Counted from the stretch's first letter, positions 16,875-25,782 are shown. The stretch: DNA of 64,000 nucleotides from Nocardiopsis sinuspersici (GCA_008638415.1 VWVT01000011.1:1-64000), one strand, 5' to 3'. The notes: generated by a model from the sequence alone, not told the origin. Numbers and translations are program-made.

Positions 16875-19241
16875 ATGACGCATCAGCACGTCCGACGGCG
16901 CGGATGGCGACGCATCCTGATGACGTTCCTGGTGCTGGCCGGTCTCGTCGTGCTGCCGCTCAGCGGAGCCCAGGCGGCTCCGCTGTGCCCGGGTGAACCG
17001 GCGCCGCTGCCGGAGTCGGCGGGAAGCGGCGCGGACGGCCTGCTGGTGCCTCCGCAGTCGCAGTCCTCCATCGAGGGTTCCCCGAACGGCCTACCGCCCG
17101 ACGCCAGTATGTACGGCCAGTACGGCACCGCCGGTCAGCAGTGGCACATGATCACCGAGTCCTGCGTCGACGGAATCAGCAACGGCGCGCAGGCCACTCT
17201 CGCCAACACGGCCTGGGACCTCTCGAAGACCATCAACCAGTCGACGATCACGGTTTACCAGGCCGCGACCTCCGACGGCCTCCTCGCCAGCTTCAACGAA
17301 CTGGTCGAGAACGTCGTGGTCACGCTCCGGGAAGGGATCTGGCGGCCGCTGATTCCCACCGTCGTTATTCTCGGTGCGCTGTGGCTGGGCTGGTACGGGC
17401 TTATCCGGAAGAGGATGACGCTCACGATCGAATCCTCCATCTGGATGGTCGCGGCGACGGCTCTCGGCCTGTGGATCATGGTCAATCCCGCACAGATCAT
17501 GGGTATGGCCAGCAGCCTGGTGAACTCCGGCAGCCAGTTGGTGACCAGTGCCGTCGGGCAGGTGCCCTACGGAGGAGGATCGGGGACATGCCCGCCTGGC
17601 GCTGAGGCGCCCGAGCGAGCGGATTGGGAGTCAGAAGCCGACTTCCAGGTCAGGCGCAACGCGGACATGCTGTGGTCCAGCCTGGTGTGCCAGCCCTGGG
17701 TCGCTGGCCAGTTCGGGAGCGGAGACATTGCGGAGATCGCTGCGCAGGAGCATGCGCAAGATCTGATCTCAGCACAGGGGATCAGCCGTATAGAACAACA
17801 ACAGATCGCTGATGGAGAAATCGAAGCGACATCCCTGGTAGCAGGGAAGCAGGAAAACTATGAAGAAATTGCTGCAAGTGTCGAGTCCTCTTTTCCCAGT
17901 GTCTACCCGCTCTTCTCAGGAGAAGACCAGGGGAGTCGTCTAGGAGTAGCCACACTCGCGCTTTTCGCCTCGATCTTCGCCGGAGGTCTGATCCTTGCGG
18001 GTTCCGTGGCACTCATCGTTTTGAAAATCGCCTTTCTCCTTCTCTTCCTGCTCTCGCCGATCTTTCTGCTGATCGGTATCCACCCGGGTTACGGGCGGAT
18101 GGTCCTGCTGCGCTGGGTCGAGCTGATGGTCGGTTTTCTACTCAAGCAGATCTTCATCGTGCTCCTGATCTCCCTGCTGGTCATGTGCTACGGCATGGTC
18201 ATGTCCACCAGCCTCGGCTGGGGCCTGCAGATGATCCTGCTGGCACTCTTCACCGTGGCCCTGTTCGTCTACCGCAAGCCCTTCGCCTACCTCTTCACCT
18301 CGGTCAACGCGAACACCTTCACCTCGCGCATCGTCAGCGACGCCGCTCAGAGCCAGGCGCTCAGCAGGAGCGCGGCGGTCCTGCCTCCGGTCGCCAACCT
18401 GAAGGCCCAGGCCTGGGGGCTGCGGCGGGGACCCCAGATCGCCGGGGTGGCTGCCGGGGTCCCGGCGGGCGGCGGCGGAGTACCGACCGCCGGAACCGAT
18501 GTCGGCGATGTGGCCGAGGACGTCTCGACCGATGGCGGCCCGGTCCGTGCGGAGGGAGCGCGGGCGCGTGGAGTCGCGGGGTACGGCAGGGTGCGGGACA
18601 ACGCGGCTCCGCCCCTCAACGTCACCAGGAGCGCCCCTGTGGGCGGTGCCGGCGCTGGCGGCACCCGCGGCGGCACGTCCAGCCGTAGCAGTGACCAGGC
18701 TCCGAGCCTCTCCGGTAGCGCGGCGGGCGCGGGTTCCATCCCGCCCCGTCCCAGCGGTGGCTACACCGGTACCGGGGACAGCGGCTGGGCCTCCGTGTTC
18801 GGGACCAGCGCCGGAAGCCGCGGCGGTCCCGAACGGCACGGCGGTGACAGCGGCAGTGGTCGCGGTGGCGGTTCCATGTCCGGCGGCGCGGCACCCGTCT
18901 CCGGAGGCGGCCGCGCGGCGAGTTCCGAGCGGCCCGCGTCCGGGAGCGGACGAGGCATCTTCAGTGGACGCGAGGACACCCCGCCCAGGGGGAACCCCAA
19001 CGCCCGCGGTTCACGCTGGAGTGCTCCGAAGGAGAGGCGCGAACGCCCCGCTCCGCAGCGTCCGGCCCGGCCCGCGCCCACCAGCGAGAGCCGTGGCCGG
19101 GGCGACGGCGACGGAGGTTGGCTGACCGGCTCCGGAAAGCGCGGGGACAACGCGCCCATCACCCCCTTCTGGGGGGAGAGCAGTTCCTCTCCCACCAGGG
19201 ACCGCAAGCGCGACGTTCCCTTCTGGTTGAACGACGACTGA
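16875..19241 (+). CDS. Polytopic conjugation channel protein (TrbL/VirB6, SCO6881-like)
   Basis: The 788-residue protein has a signal-like N-terminus (residues 1-36) and an outside region to about 155. Two spans follow near 158-178 and 188-208, then an outer loop to about 355. Four or five further spans lie at 356-405, 411-440 and 445-470. The last 310 residues are Gly, Ser, Arg and Pro rich and look disordered and cytoplasmic. This is the build of TrbL/VirB6-type channel proteins, and placement before a VirB8-like gene and a wall hydrolase supports it. The stretch around 17700-17970, coding for the outer loop, is AT-richer with unusual codons, suggesting a replaced segment. AGGAG precedes the ATG. 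Exact family naming is inference. Confidence 0.7.
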   Translation: MTHQHVRRRGWRRILMTFLVLAGLVVLPLSGAQAAPLCPGEPAPLPESAGSGADGLLVPPQSQSSIEGSPNGLPPDASMYGQYGTAGQQWHMITESCVDGISNGAQATLANTAWDLSKTINQSTITVYQAATSDGLLASFNELVENVVVTLREGIWRPLIPTVVILGALWLGWYGLIRKRMTLTIESSIWMVAATALGLWIMVNPAQIMGMASSLVNSGSQLVTSAVGQVPYGGGSGTCPPGAEAPERADWESEADFQVRRNADMLWSSLVCQPWVAGQFGSGDIAEIAAQEHAQDLISAQGISRIEQQQIADGEIEATSLVAGKQENYEEIAASVESSFPSVYPLFSGEDQGSRLGVATLALFASIFAGGLILAGSVALIVLKIAFLLLFLLSPIFLLIGIHPGYGRMVLLRWVELMVGFLLKQIFIVLLISLLVMCYGMVMSTSLGWGLQMILLALFTVALFVYRKPFAYLFTSVNANTFTSRIVSDAAQSQALSRSAAVLPPVANLKAQAWGLRRGPQIAGVAAGVPAGGGGVPTAGTDVGDVAEDVSTDGGPVRAEGARARGVAGYGRVRDNAAPPLNVTRSAPVGGAGAGGTRGGTSSRSSDQAPSLSGSAAGAGSIPPRPSGGYTGTGDSGWASVFGTSAGSRGGPERHGGDSGSGRGGGSMSGGAAPVSGGGRAASSERPASGSGRGIFSGREDTPPRGNPNARGSRWSAPKERRERPAPQRPARPAPTSESRGRGDGDGGWLTGSGKRGDNAPITPFWGESSSSPTRDRKRDVPFWLNDD

Positions 19242-19260
19242 CGAACAAAGGCCCGAAGCG

Positions 19261-19947
19261 ATGCCCAACCCTCTCCCCGAACGTGCCCAGCGGGCTGTCT
19301 TCATCGGACTGATCATCGTGCTGGTCGCGTTCGGGCTGTACCTGAGCTTCGGTGATTTCGGTCAGGACGCGGAGGAGGACCCGGCGGCGGCCTCTCCAGA
19401 GACCGAGTCCGGGACCTCCCAGGAGTCGGAAGGTACGGGAGGTTCCGGCGGACCGGACGCGCTGTCCACCGTCGAACCGAGCCCGATCCCGACGACCGGC
19501 GCCGAGGATGTGAACGTCCTCGACTGGTTCCCCTTCACCGAGGAGGAACTCCGGACGGCCGGGGCGGCCGCCCGGGCCTTCGCCGAGGCGTACGGGACCA
19601 TCGACTACACCCAGTCCCCCGAGTCCTACTACGCCTCGATGGAGGAACTGGCCACCGACGAGTTCGCCGAGGTCCTGTCCGACACGAGCAGGGTCGGCGC
19701 CTTCTGGGACCAGATGTCAGAGGCCGAGGCCGTCGCCGAGGGGCGGGCCGAGGTCGAATCGGTGCGGACCTTCGGAGGGGACTCGATCACCTTCGTCGTG
19801 ACGGCGCAGTCCATCACCGAGACCGGGAACGCGGAGTTCGACGAGGAACTCGGTGAGTTCGCAGTCACCGTCGTGCGCAGCGGCGACTCCTGGCAGGTCT
19901 TCGACTTCCAGCCCGCCGACGTCGGGCAGTTCGGAGGGGAGGAGTGA
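19261..19947 (+). CDS. VirB8-like single-span conjugation protein
   Basis: The 228-residue product has a short N-terminus, one span at about 11-30, an acidic Ser/Gly/Pro linker to about 75, and a C-terminal domain of about 145 residues with an NTF2-like pattern that ends 'FAVTVVRSGDSWQVFDFQP'. The end matches the closing motif of the TcpC-like protein at 1039-1989, so the two are probably distant relatives within the VirB8 fold. Such proteins form a bitopic scaffold linking the inner-membrane channel to the outside. It lies 19 bases after the channel gene, and its stop is four bases before the TTG start of the hydrolase gene, so the three are one operon. Confidence 0.6.
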   Translation: MPNPLPERAQRAVFIGLIIVLVAFGLYLSFGDFGQDAEEDPAAASPETESGTSQESEGTGGSGGPDALSTVEPSPIPTTGAEDVNVLDWFPFTEEELRTAGAAARAFAEAYGTIDYTQSPESYYASMEELATDEFAEVLSDTSRVGAFWDQMSEAEAVAEGRAEVESVRTFGGDSITFVVTAQSITETGNAEFDEELGEFAVTVVRSGDSWQVFDFQPADVGQFGGEE

Positions 19948-19951
19948 TCCC

Positions 19952-21130
19952 TTGATCTCCCTGTTCACCCGTACATCCTCCGACCGGGGAGCGGCGGGTC
20001 TCTGGTTCGGTGCCGCCGTCACCATCGCGATCTCCCTGATGATCATGGCGGCGATGTTCGTGATCCCCGTGATCAGCAACACCACCCAGCAGATCGGTTC
20101 CCTGGTGACGAACGGCCTCACCTGCGATCCGGACGCGAACGCCGAACAGCCGGACGCGAGCGGCTACGCGATGGACTCCATCCCGCAGAACTACCTGGAT
20201 GTGTACATGGAGGTCGGGGAGGACCGCGGAATCCCGTGGAACATCCTGGCGGGTGTCGGCCAGGTGGAGTCCCACCACGGGCGCTGGGAGGGCCCGGGGA
20301 TCACCGAGGGACACAACGACTGGGGCGCGGCCGGACCGATGCAGTTCGGTGCCCTGGACGGCTCCGCGGCGGGCAATAGCTGGGGCGGCGAGCCGATCCA
20401 GCCCGTCGAGGAGCGGCCGGAGAACGGGTACGGCGTCGACGGCAACGGCGACGGGATCGTCAACGTCTACGATCCCGCAGACGCGATTCCGGCCGCCGCC
20501 GACTACTTGATCGCCCATGGCCTGAAGGAGGACGTCCGGCAGGCCATCTACGGCTACAACCACGCCTGGTGGTACGTGGACGACGTCATGGGATGGGCGG
20601 AGGAGTACTCGGACGGGAACTACGACACGTCGGGCTCCGTCCAGACCGCTGTCATGTGCCAGTTCGACGAGGCGGGAACACTGATCGGGCAGGCCCCCGA
20701 CGAGCTTTCCCAGGCCGTGGTCGACTGGGCCCTGGACCAGCGCGGAAAGCCCTACATCTGGGGTGGTATCGGGCCGGTCGGGTACGACTGCTCCGGCCTG
20801 ATGCAGAAGGCATACGAGAGCATCGGTGCCTCGATCCCGCGTATTTCCCAGAACCAGTGGAAATTCGGCCCCGAGATTCCCAGTGGAGAAGAGCAGCCCG
20901 GTGACCTGGTGTTCTTCGATGTGAGTCGTGCGGGGGAGCCGTCGGGACCCGGACATGTGGGAATGGTGATCGGTGAAGGGCTGATGGTCGAGGCCTGGTG
21001 CACCGACTGTGGACCGATCGCGGTGCGCGAGTACGATGACCCCAGTCGTTCGGACATCGTGGGTTTCACCCGTCCGCTTGAGCACCCGGATGTGAAGGCC
21101 CAGTTGGAGGCACAGGATAAGCGTGGTTGA
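19952..21130 (+). CDS. CwlT-like two-domain peptidoglycan hydrolase (lysozyme-like + NlpC/P60)
   Basis: The 392-residue protein has one N-terminal span (about 17-40). A lytic-transglycosylase-like domain follows ('IPWNILAGVGQVESHHG' with the likely catalytic Glu, then 'AAGPMQFG'), with a Ca-binding-like 'DGNGDGIVNVYDP' stretch. A C-terminal NlpC/P60 endopeptidase completes it, with Cys280 in 'YDCSG' and His335 in 'GHVGMVIG'. This is the CwlT/TcpG/VirB1 arrangement that opens the wall for a conjugation channel. I chose TTG at 19952 because GGGGAGGAG lies just upstream and the membrane segment follows directly; a longer frame from 19853 overlaps the previous gene in poor sequence. Both active sites look intact. 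Confidence 0.85.
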   Translation: MISLFTRTSSDRGAAGLWFGAAVTIAISLMIMAAMFVIPVISNTTQQIGSLVTNGLTCDPDANAEQPDASGYAMDSIPQNYLDVYMEVGEDRGIPWNILAGVGQVESHHGRWEGPGITEGHNDWGAAGPMQFGALDGSAAGNSWGGEPIQPVEERPENGYGVDGNGDGIVNVYDPADAIPAAADYLIAHGLKEDVRQAIYGYNHAWWYVDDVMGWAEEYSDGNYDTSGSVQTAVMCQFDEAGTLIGQAPDELSQAVVDWALDQRGKPYIWGGIGPVGYDCSGLMQKAYESIGASIPRISQNQWKFGPEIPSGEEQPGDLVFFDVSRAGEPSGPGHVGMVIGEGLMVEAWCTDCGPIAVREYDDPSRSDIVGFTRPLEHPDVKAQLEAQDKRG

Positions 21131-21893
21131 GGAGAAGGCACCGCCCACGAAGCAGGGACTGCACGGGTGGAAGGCCGCCGCAGCGGTTTTCGGGTGTGGG
21201 ACCCTCGCGGCCTTCGGTGTCTTCGGAGTCCTTGTCGGCGGCGCCAGCCTCTTTCTCGACTTCACCTCTTCCGGGATAGCAGCCGAAACCGGCGGCTCTG
21301 GAGACCTTCCCGCAGAGCACATCGGTGAGCCCCGCTCTTCACTGGAGGAGGGGGAGATGAATGTCTGTGAAGACAACCTGGATTACCTGTCCTCCATCAA
21401 CACCACACGCCAGGATGGTGGAGAGGACTATGTTGATACTGCCTCTGGGGCTGAGCCAGAGATCGAGGACGCAGAGAGAGTGGTTCGGGACGATTGTCTC
21501 TGGACGATTATTCCGAGTTCGAACTCGGCTCCCTGGCATTTCCGGTTCTCCTATGAGGCAGTTATTGACGCTGAGAGGGGAGGTTCAGCCGAGGAAGTTG
21601 CTGCGATCAGATACGAGGAAGTCCGGTCGGAGCTTTCAAGCGAACTGGCCAATGTGGAGTCTGAGGGGAAGACAGATCTCGGAGAGAAATCCTACTCGGT
21701 GTATGGAACCGGTGATCAGGGACAGTCGGTGTACATAGCCCTCATCCAGACGAGGAGCGCTGTCTATCAGATCCGATTTGATGACCAGGTGGACACATCG
21801 GTCGGGACGGTATCGGAGAACGAGTTCAGGAACGAGGCGAGGAAGATCGCGGACTTCCTGGGGCACGGATTCGAGTACTGGATTCCCGAGTGA
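21123..21893 (+). CDS. Uncharacterised anchored extracytoplasmic protein
   Basis: The 256-residue product has a short basic start, one span around residues 17-46 and a mostly acidic outer domain with three cysteines. I recognise no family. The GTG start overlaps the end of the hydrolase gene by eight bases, so it is translationally coupled to the conjugation operon. From about 21340 onward the coding sequence is clearly AT-richer, with codons such as ATA, GTT and TTT that are rare in neighbours, which suggests recent acquisition or exchange. It could be a surface or entry-exclusion protein of the conjugation system; that is only an inference from position. Confidence 0.55.
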   Translation: MVEEKAPPTKQGLHGWKAAAAVFGCGTLAAFGVFGVLVGGASLFLDFTSSGIAAETGGSGDLPAEHIGEPRSSLEEGEMNVCEDNLDYLSSINTTRQDGGEDYVDTASGAEPEIEDAERVVRDDCLWTIIPSSNSAPWHFRFSYEAVIDAERGGSAEEVAAIRYEEVRSELSSELANVESEGKTDLGEKSYSVYGTGDQGQSVYIALIQTRSAVYQIRFDDQVDTSVGTVSENEFRNEARKIADFLGHGFEYWIPE

Positions 21894-21933
21894 CTCTGAG
21901 GGGCTGAGGGTCGGTAGAAGGCTCTGAGGTCGG

Positions 21934-22485
21934 TCAGGCGACTCCGGCCATGAAGTGGTGGCGGCACAGGGTCGCGTACGACTCGTTGCCGCCGATGTGC
22001 ACCTGCTCGCCCACGTAGACCATCACACCGTCGACCACCCGCGCGTTGTGGGTGGCACGGCCGCCGCACCAGCAGCGCGCGGACACCGGCAGGACCTCCA
22101 CCTTGTCGGCGAGTTCCACCAGGCGCTGGGAGCCGGGGAACAACTGCCCCTGGAAGTCGGTGAGGATCCCGTAGCAGTACACGTCGATCTTCAACCCGTC
22201 CACGACGCCCGCGAGCTGCCCCACCTGCTTGAAGGAGAGGAACTGCGCCTCGTCGCAGATGACGTAGGGCACGCCGCGGTCGGCGACGTCGTCGTACAGG
22301 TCCAGGTCGTCGGTCACCTCGATGGCGGGGGACTTCAGCCCGAGCCTGGACGAGATGATGCCCTCGCCCGCGCGGTCCTGTCTCGTGTACAGCGCGCCTT
22401 CCCCACCGCGTGAGTGGTGCTCCTGGAGGGCCATGGTGCTCTTGCCCGAGTTCATCGCCCCGGTGAAGTACTTCAGCTCCGCCAT
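21934..22485 (-). CDS. tdk: Thymidine kinase
   Basis: The 183-residue product is a type II thymidine kinase that phosphorylates thymidine with ATP in the salvage pathway. It has the P-loop GAMNSGKST (9-17), the catalytic 'CDEAQFL' with Glu79, a lasso segment 'YGILTDFQGQLFPGS', and the zinc-binding cysteines in 'CWCG' plus a distal Cys/His pair in 'LCRHH'. The usual lasso is YGLRTDFxGE; here Ile-Leu and Gly-Gln occur, a mild deviation. Length is normal. It ends head-to-head with the conjugation operon and is transcribed away from the sodium-channel gene. Confidence 0.92.
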   Translation of the reverse strand: MAELKYFTGAMNSGKSTMALQEHHSRGGEGALYTRQDRAGEGIISSRLGLKSPAIEVTDDLDLYDDVADRGVPYVICDEAQFLSFKQVGQLAGVVDGLKIDVYCYGILTDFQGQLFPGSQRLVELADKVEVLPVSARCWCGGRATHNARVVDGVMVYVGEQVHIGGNESYATLCRHHFMAGVA

Positions 22486-23007
22486 GTCTCTTCCTAGATC
22501 GGAGTCGGGGGTCGGGGGCGCTGACGATGGCGCTGTCGACGGCTCGGGCTTCTGCCGTGGCCAGCAGAGAACATACCAGTGACCAGCAGGGCACTTCGAA
22601 CCACTGTCCGCACGTCACCGCTCCACCCGCCGGGAGGATTTTCCGGGCGCACGGAGCGCTGTCGACGGATGCGACGCTGATACGGCATGGACCTTGCACA
22701 GGCTCAGCGTTTCCGGTCCTGCGGCTACTGGTTGTTGTTCAGGCCGAAAACGCGGCTGTGGGATGTCGCACTCCGGATTCCCCCTCTCCGTGGCTTTCCC
22801 CTGTTCGCCTGACCCGGGCGGGGGTGTGGCCTCCGGGACGCCGTCACCAGGCGGAACGGCGTGGGCGGAGGCATCGCGAAAGCACGGGAGAGGCGGAGGA
22901 ACGCGCACGCGCCCAGTCGGGGGATGGCGCGTGACAAGAAAGCACAGCCCGCTTCGATATATTCAGGTGCTCCTTGTCCGAATAGGAGTGGAATTGCGGA
23001 GGGGGAA
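22486..23007. other. Divergent promoter region tdk / sodium channel
   Basis: About 520 bases without a gene. A good -10 box TATATT lies at 22958-22963 upstream of the channel gene; the nearest -35-like TGACAA (22932-22937) is 20 bases away, longer than ideal. No clear minus-strand promoter for tdk stands out. Confidence 0.45.
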
Positions 23008-23925
23008 GTGGCATTGAGCCGTGAACAGGTCACCCAGGTGGTCGAGAGCCGATGGTTCTCCAACATGATGCTCCTGGTGATTCTGGTCAATGCCGCGATT
23101 TTGGGTTGGGCGACTTACGGAGGTTCGGCGCTTCCGTATCTGCTCGTCGTGGAACACGCCATCGTCGGGTTGTTCGCCGTCGAGATAGGCCTCAAGCTCT
23201 ACGCCTGGCGGGGCGGGTTCTTCCGCAGCGGCTGGAACTGGTTCGACTTCCTCGTGGTCGCCATCTCGCTGGTCCCCGCCGTCGGCCCGTTCGCCGTGCT
23301 CCGCATCCTGCGGGTGCTGAGGATCCTGCGGGTGGTCACCGCGGTTCCGCAGATGCGGCAGATCATCAGTGCCCTGTTCAAGTCCGTGCCGGGGATGGGC
23401 ACGGTGATCAGCCTGCTCCTGGTGGTCATCTACACCGCGGCGATCATCGCCAACCAGTTGTTCGGCGAGGACGTGCCGGCCTACTTCGGCGACCTGGACA
23501 CGTCCCTGTACACGATGTTCCTGCTGATGACGCTGGAGAGCTGGCCGGACGTCTCGGACGCCGTGCTGGAGGACCACCCGCTGGGCTGGACGTTCTTCGT
23601 GCTGTACATCGTGCTGACGACGTTCATCATGCTGAACCTGGTGATCGGTGTGATCGTGACGTCGATGGAGCAGGAGGTCAGCGAGCTCCGCTGGGCCGAG
23701 GACCAGGAGATGGAGGAGGTCCAGCACGAGGCGGTCATGTCCCGGCTGGTGGAGTTGGGACAGCAGGTCGAGCGCCTGGAACGGATGCTCCGGGAGCGTG
23801 ACGCCACCCCCGCCGTCCCTGTCGCGCGGGAGGCCGTCGGCGCTCCGGAGGCCGTACCGCCCGCCGAACGCATGGGGGAGGGGAGCGGGGACACCGCCCA
23901 GCCGCCGCCCGGCTCCCCCGACTAG
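23008..23925 (+). CDS. Bacterial voltage-gated sodium channel (NaChBac/BacNaV family)
   Basis: The 305-residue product is a single-domain six-span channel subunit that would assemble as a tetramer. Voltage-sensor helix S4 has arginines every third residue (Arg99, 102, 105, 108). The pore holds the filter TLESW (165-169), identical to NaChBac and NavAb, followed by Pro-Asp where those have Ala-Ser or Ser-Met. After S6 comes a charged helical tail with a heptad pattern ('LVELGQQVERLERML') that would form the tetramer coiled coil. I chose GTG 23008 with GGAGG upstream; the longer frame to 22861 has no membrane character. It ends at a hairpin. Likely role is sodium entry in a halotolerant or alkaline-tolerant organism. 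Confidence 0.88.
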   Translation: MALSREQVTQVVESRWFSNMMLLVILVNAAILGWATYGGSALPYLLVVEHAIVGLFAVEIGLKLYAWRGGFFRSGWNWFDFLVVAISLVPAVGPFAVLRILRVLRILRVVTAVPQMRQIISALFKSVPGMGTVISLLLVVIYTAAIIANQLFGEDVPAYFGDLDTSLYTMFLLMTLESWPDVSDAVLEDHPLGWTFFVLYIVLTTFIMLNLVIGVIVTSMEQEVSELRWAEDQEMEEVQHEAVMSRLVELGQQVERLERMLRERDATPAVPVAREAVGAPEAVPPAERMGEGSGDTAQPPPGSPD

Positions 23926-23951
23926 GAAGACGCAGCGAAGGACGCGGCAGA

Positions 23952-23985
23952 ACACCCGGAGGCCCGGGGAAGGGCTTCCGGGTGT
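23952..23985 (+). terminator. Terminator of the sodium channel gene
   Basis: ACACCCGGA (23952-23960) pairs with TCCGGGTGT (23977-23985), with a further GCCC/GGGC pair inside. It starts 27 bases after the stop codon. Confidence 0.65.
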
Positions 23986-24482
23986 CGCCATGCGTTATGC
24001 GCATCCCGGGTCAGGGGTGGTGGGGAGGGACGGAGACGAGGTATCGGGCTGCTGGAGCTTCCGGCCGCGGGCCCGGCGGATCGGCGTTCGCCCCGGGACA
24101 CGTCCGGTCGCCGTTCCCGATACGAGCAGGGGCACGCGCGGTTCCGTCGCCGCCTGATCCAGCGTCGGCACCACCGCCGCGGCTGTTCTCCTTGCGCCTC
24201 GCAGCGGGGGGACGGCCGCGGCGGGTGCCGGGAGCAATCCCCCACTCCTCGTCCCGACCTGCCGACCACTGCCCCACAGGCCGAAGACAGGGGTCCGGAA
24301 GCTTCCGTGTCCCTGGCTGCCGGCTCTCCAGAACCTCCATGGGAGGCAGGGCATCGACGACGTCCACGCCGGACGGCCTCCCCTCGCCCACGTCGGCTCG
24401 GACCCGGGCCGTGCTCCCGCCTGGCGCCGTCAGGTGGCGTCAGGTGCCCGATCCCCGTACGTCACCCGGGACTGCTAGGCAT
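23986..24482. other. Intergenic region before the first STM4015 gene
   Basis: About 500 bases. I see no gene with convincing codon use or domain in either strand. Its last 50 bases (from about 24455) closely match the region before the third paralogue at about 29740, so the duplication included the promoter. Confidence 0.5.
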
Positions 24483-24500
24483 GGGGGACGCTCCACCCCC
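24483..24500 (+). promoter_or_regulatory. Conserved 5' hairpin, STM4015 copy 1
   Basis: GGGGG (24483-24487) and CCCCC (24496-24500) enclose an 8-base loop, 27 bases before the start codon. The same hairpin precedes the other two paralogues. Confidence 0.5.
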
Positions 24501-24527
24501 TGATCGCCCCCTGAGAAGAGAGATCCC

Positions 24528-25523
24528 ATGCCCAGTCTCACCGAGTTCGCGGGTCTGCCCGTGGTCGAGTTCCCCGCCGACGGCACGGAGGAGGGGCGGA
24601 TCGAACGGATCCGCGCACAGGGCGGGGATCCGCGCAATCCCGCCTCCGTGGCCTGGCGGCTGCGGACCAGCGACGAGCCCCCCGAGGAGGGGCGCGGGGA
24701 GCACGTCGCCCGTTTCCTGTCCGTGGTGGACACCGAGCAGGTGGGGGCGCTGGTCCTCGGTGCCTGGGGCTACCCGGCTCAGGAAGGCCCGGAGGGGTTC
24801 CTGGAGCCGCTGATCGAGCACGCTGACGCGTTGCCGAACCTGCGGTCCGTCTTCGTCGGCGACATCGACTTCGAGGAGTCCGAGCTCTCCTGGATCAGTC
24901 AGGGGGACCTGGCACCGTTCGTGGCCGCCTTCCCCCGGTTGGAGGAGCTGGCCGTGAAGGGCGCGGCGGGCATGGAAGGCGAGCTCCGGCTGCATGTGCC
25001 CTCGCACGCCTCGCTGCGCTCCCTCACCCTGGAGACCGGGGGCCTGCCCGGCCGGGTCGCGCGCGAGGTGGCGTCCTCGGGGCTGCCCGCGCTGGAGCAC
25101 CTGGAGCTGTGGCTGGGAGTGGAGGACTACGGCGGTGACACCTCGCCGTCGGACCTGGCGCCGGTGCTCGCGGGTGAGGCGTTTCCCCGGCTGCGGTACC
25201 TGGGTGTGCGCAACGCCGAGAGGGTGGACGAGTGGGTTCCGGTGCTGGCCGAGGCGCCCGTCGCCAAGAACCTGGAAGTGCTCGACCTTTCCTTGGGGAT
25301 CCTCACCGACAAGGGTGGCCAGGCGCTTGTCGACCGGGCCGATGCCTTCTCCGGGCTGCGCGAACTCGACCTGCACCACCACTACCTGAGCGAGGGGATG
25401 GTGGAGCGGGTGCGGGCCGCGTTCACCGGAATCGGAGTCGAGGTGGACCTGTCCGACCGTTTGGAGCCCGAATACGACGAGACCGACGGCGAACCCGAGT
25501 ACTACACCGCTGCGTCCGAGTAG
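24528..25523 (+). CDS. STM4015-family leucine-rich protein, copy 1
   Basis: The 331-residue protein belongs to the STM4015 family. It has an N-terminal 'FAGLPVVEFP' motif, 'SVAWRLR', and repeated leucine-rich segments from about residue 95 to 310, such as 'LPNLRSVFVGDI', 'PALEHLELWLGV' and 'LRELDLHHHYLSE'. It ends with an acidic tail. No signal or span is seen, so it is cytoplasmic. Leucine-rich folds usually bind proteins; family members in enterobacteria sit with STM4011-4014 (radical SAM, ATP-grasp), none of which is present here. It is about 60-70 percent identical by eye to the two copies at 28613 and 29799. Function is unknown. Confidence 0.85.
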   Translation: MPSLTEFAGLPVVEFPADGTEEGRIERIRAQGGDPRNPASVAWRLRTSDEPPEEGRGEHVARFLSVVDTEQVGALVLGAWGYPAQEGPEGFLEPLIEHADALPNLRSVFVGDIDFEESELSWISQGDLAPFVAAFPRLEELAVKGAAGMEGELRLHVPSHASLRSLTLETGGLPGRVAREVASSGLPALEHLELWLGVEDYGGDTSPSDLAPVLAGEAFPRLRYLGVRNAERVDEWVPVLAEAPVAKNLEVLDLSLGILTDKGGQALVDRADAFSGLRELDLHHHYLSEGMVERVRAAFTGIGVEVDLSDRLEPEYDETDGEPEYYTAASE

Positions 25524-25613
25524 TCGGGCCGCCCACCGCTGGGGAAACGGACTGGAGAAGCCGGGCCGACCACCGCTCATCCTGGCCTGTCGCCTGGGGT
25601 TTTCGAATTCGTC

Positions 25614-25739
25614 TCATTGGGTGAGTCGGCGGTAGCAGGCCGGTGTGCAGACGATGCGGACGAAGGCGGGGAAGTGGTCGGCCTCGTGTTCGTGCCGGTG
25701 GTGCGGGCGGCGGTATTCGGCCGGCCTCGAACAGATCGC
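25614..25739 (-). pseudogene. Decayed transposase C-terminal tail (IS5-like), left
   Basis: Read on the minus strand, a 41-residue frame ends in a tail typical of IS5-type transposases: 'HEHEADHFPAFVRIVC' then 'CYRRLTQ' and stop. The catalytic part is missing. A matching tail in the opposite orientation lies at 28427-28555, so the two bracket the DUF1963 gene. I infer transposase origin from the aligned tails and their resemblance to common IS tails; a search is needed to name the IS. Confidence 0.5.
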
Positions 25740-25782
25740 AGTGGCGAACGCGAATGTCGGCCCCCGTTCCTAAGCTGCCGAC

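Noticed and set aside
24011..24391. A 126-codon minus-strand frame in the gap before STM4015 copy 1
   Set aside because: Proline, Arg and Gly rich without a ribosome site or motif; treated as non-coding.
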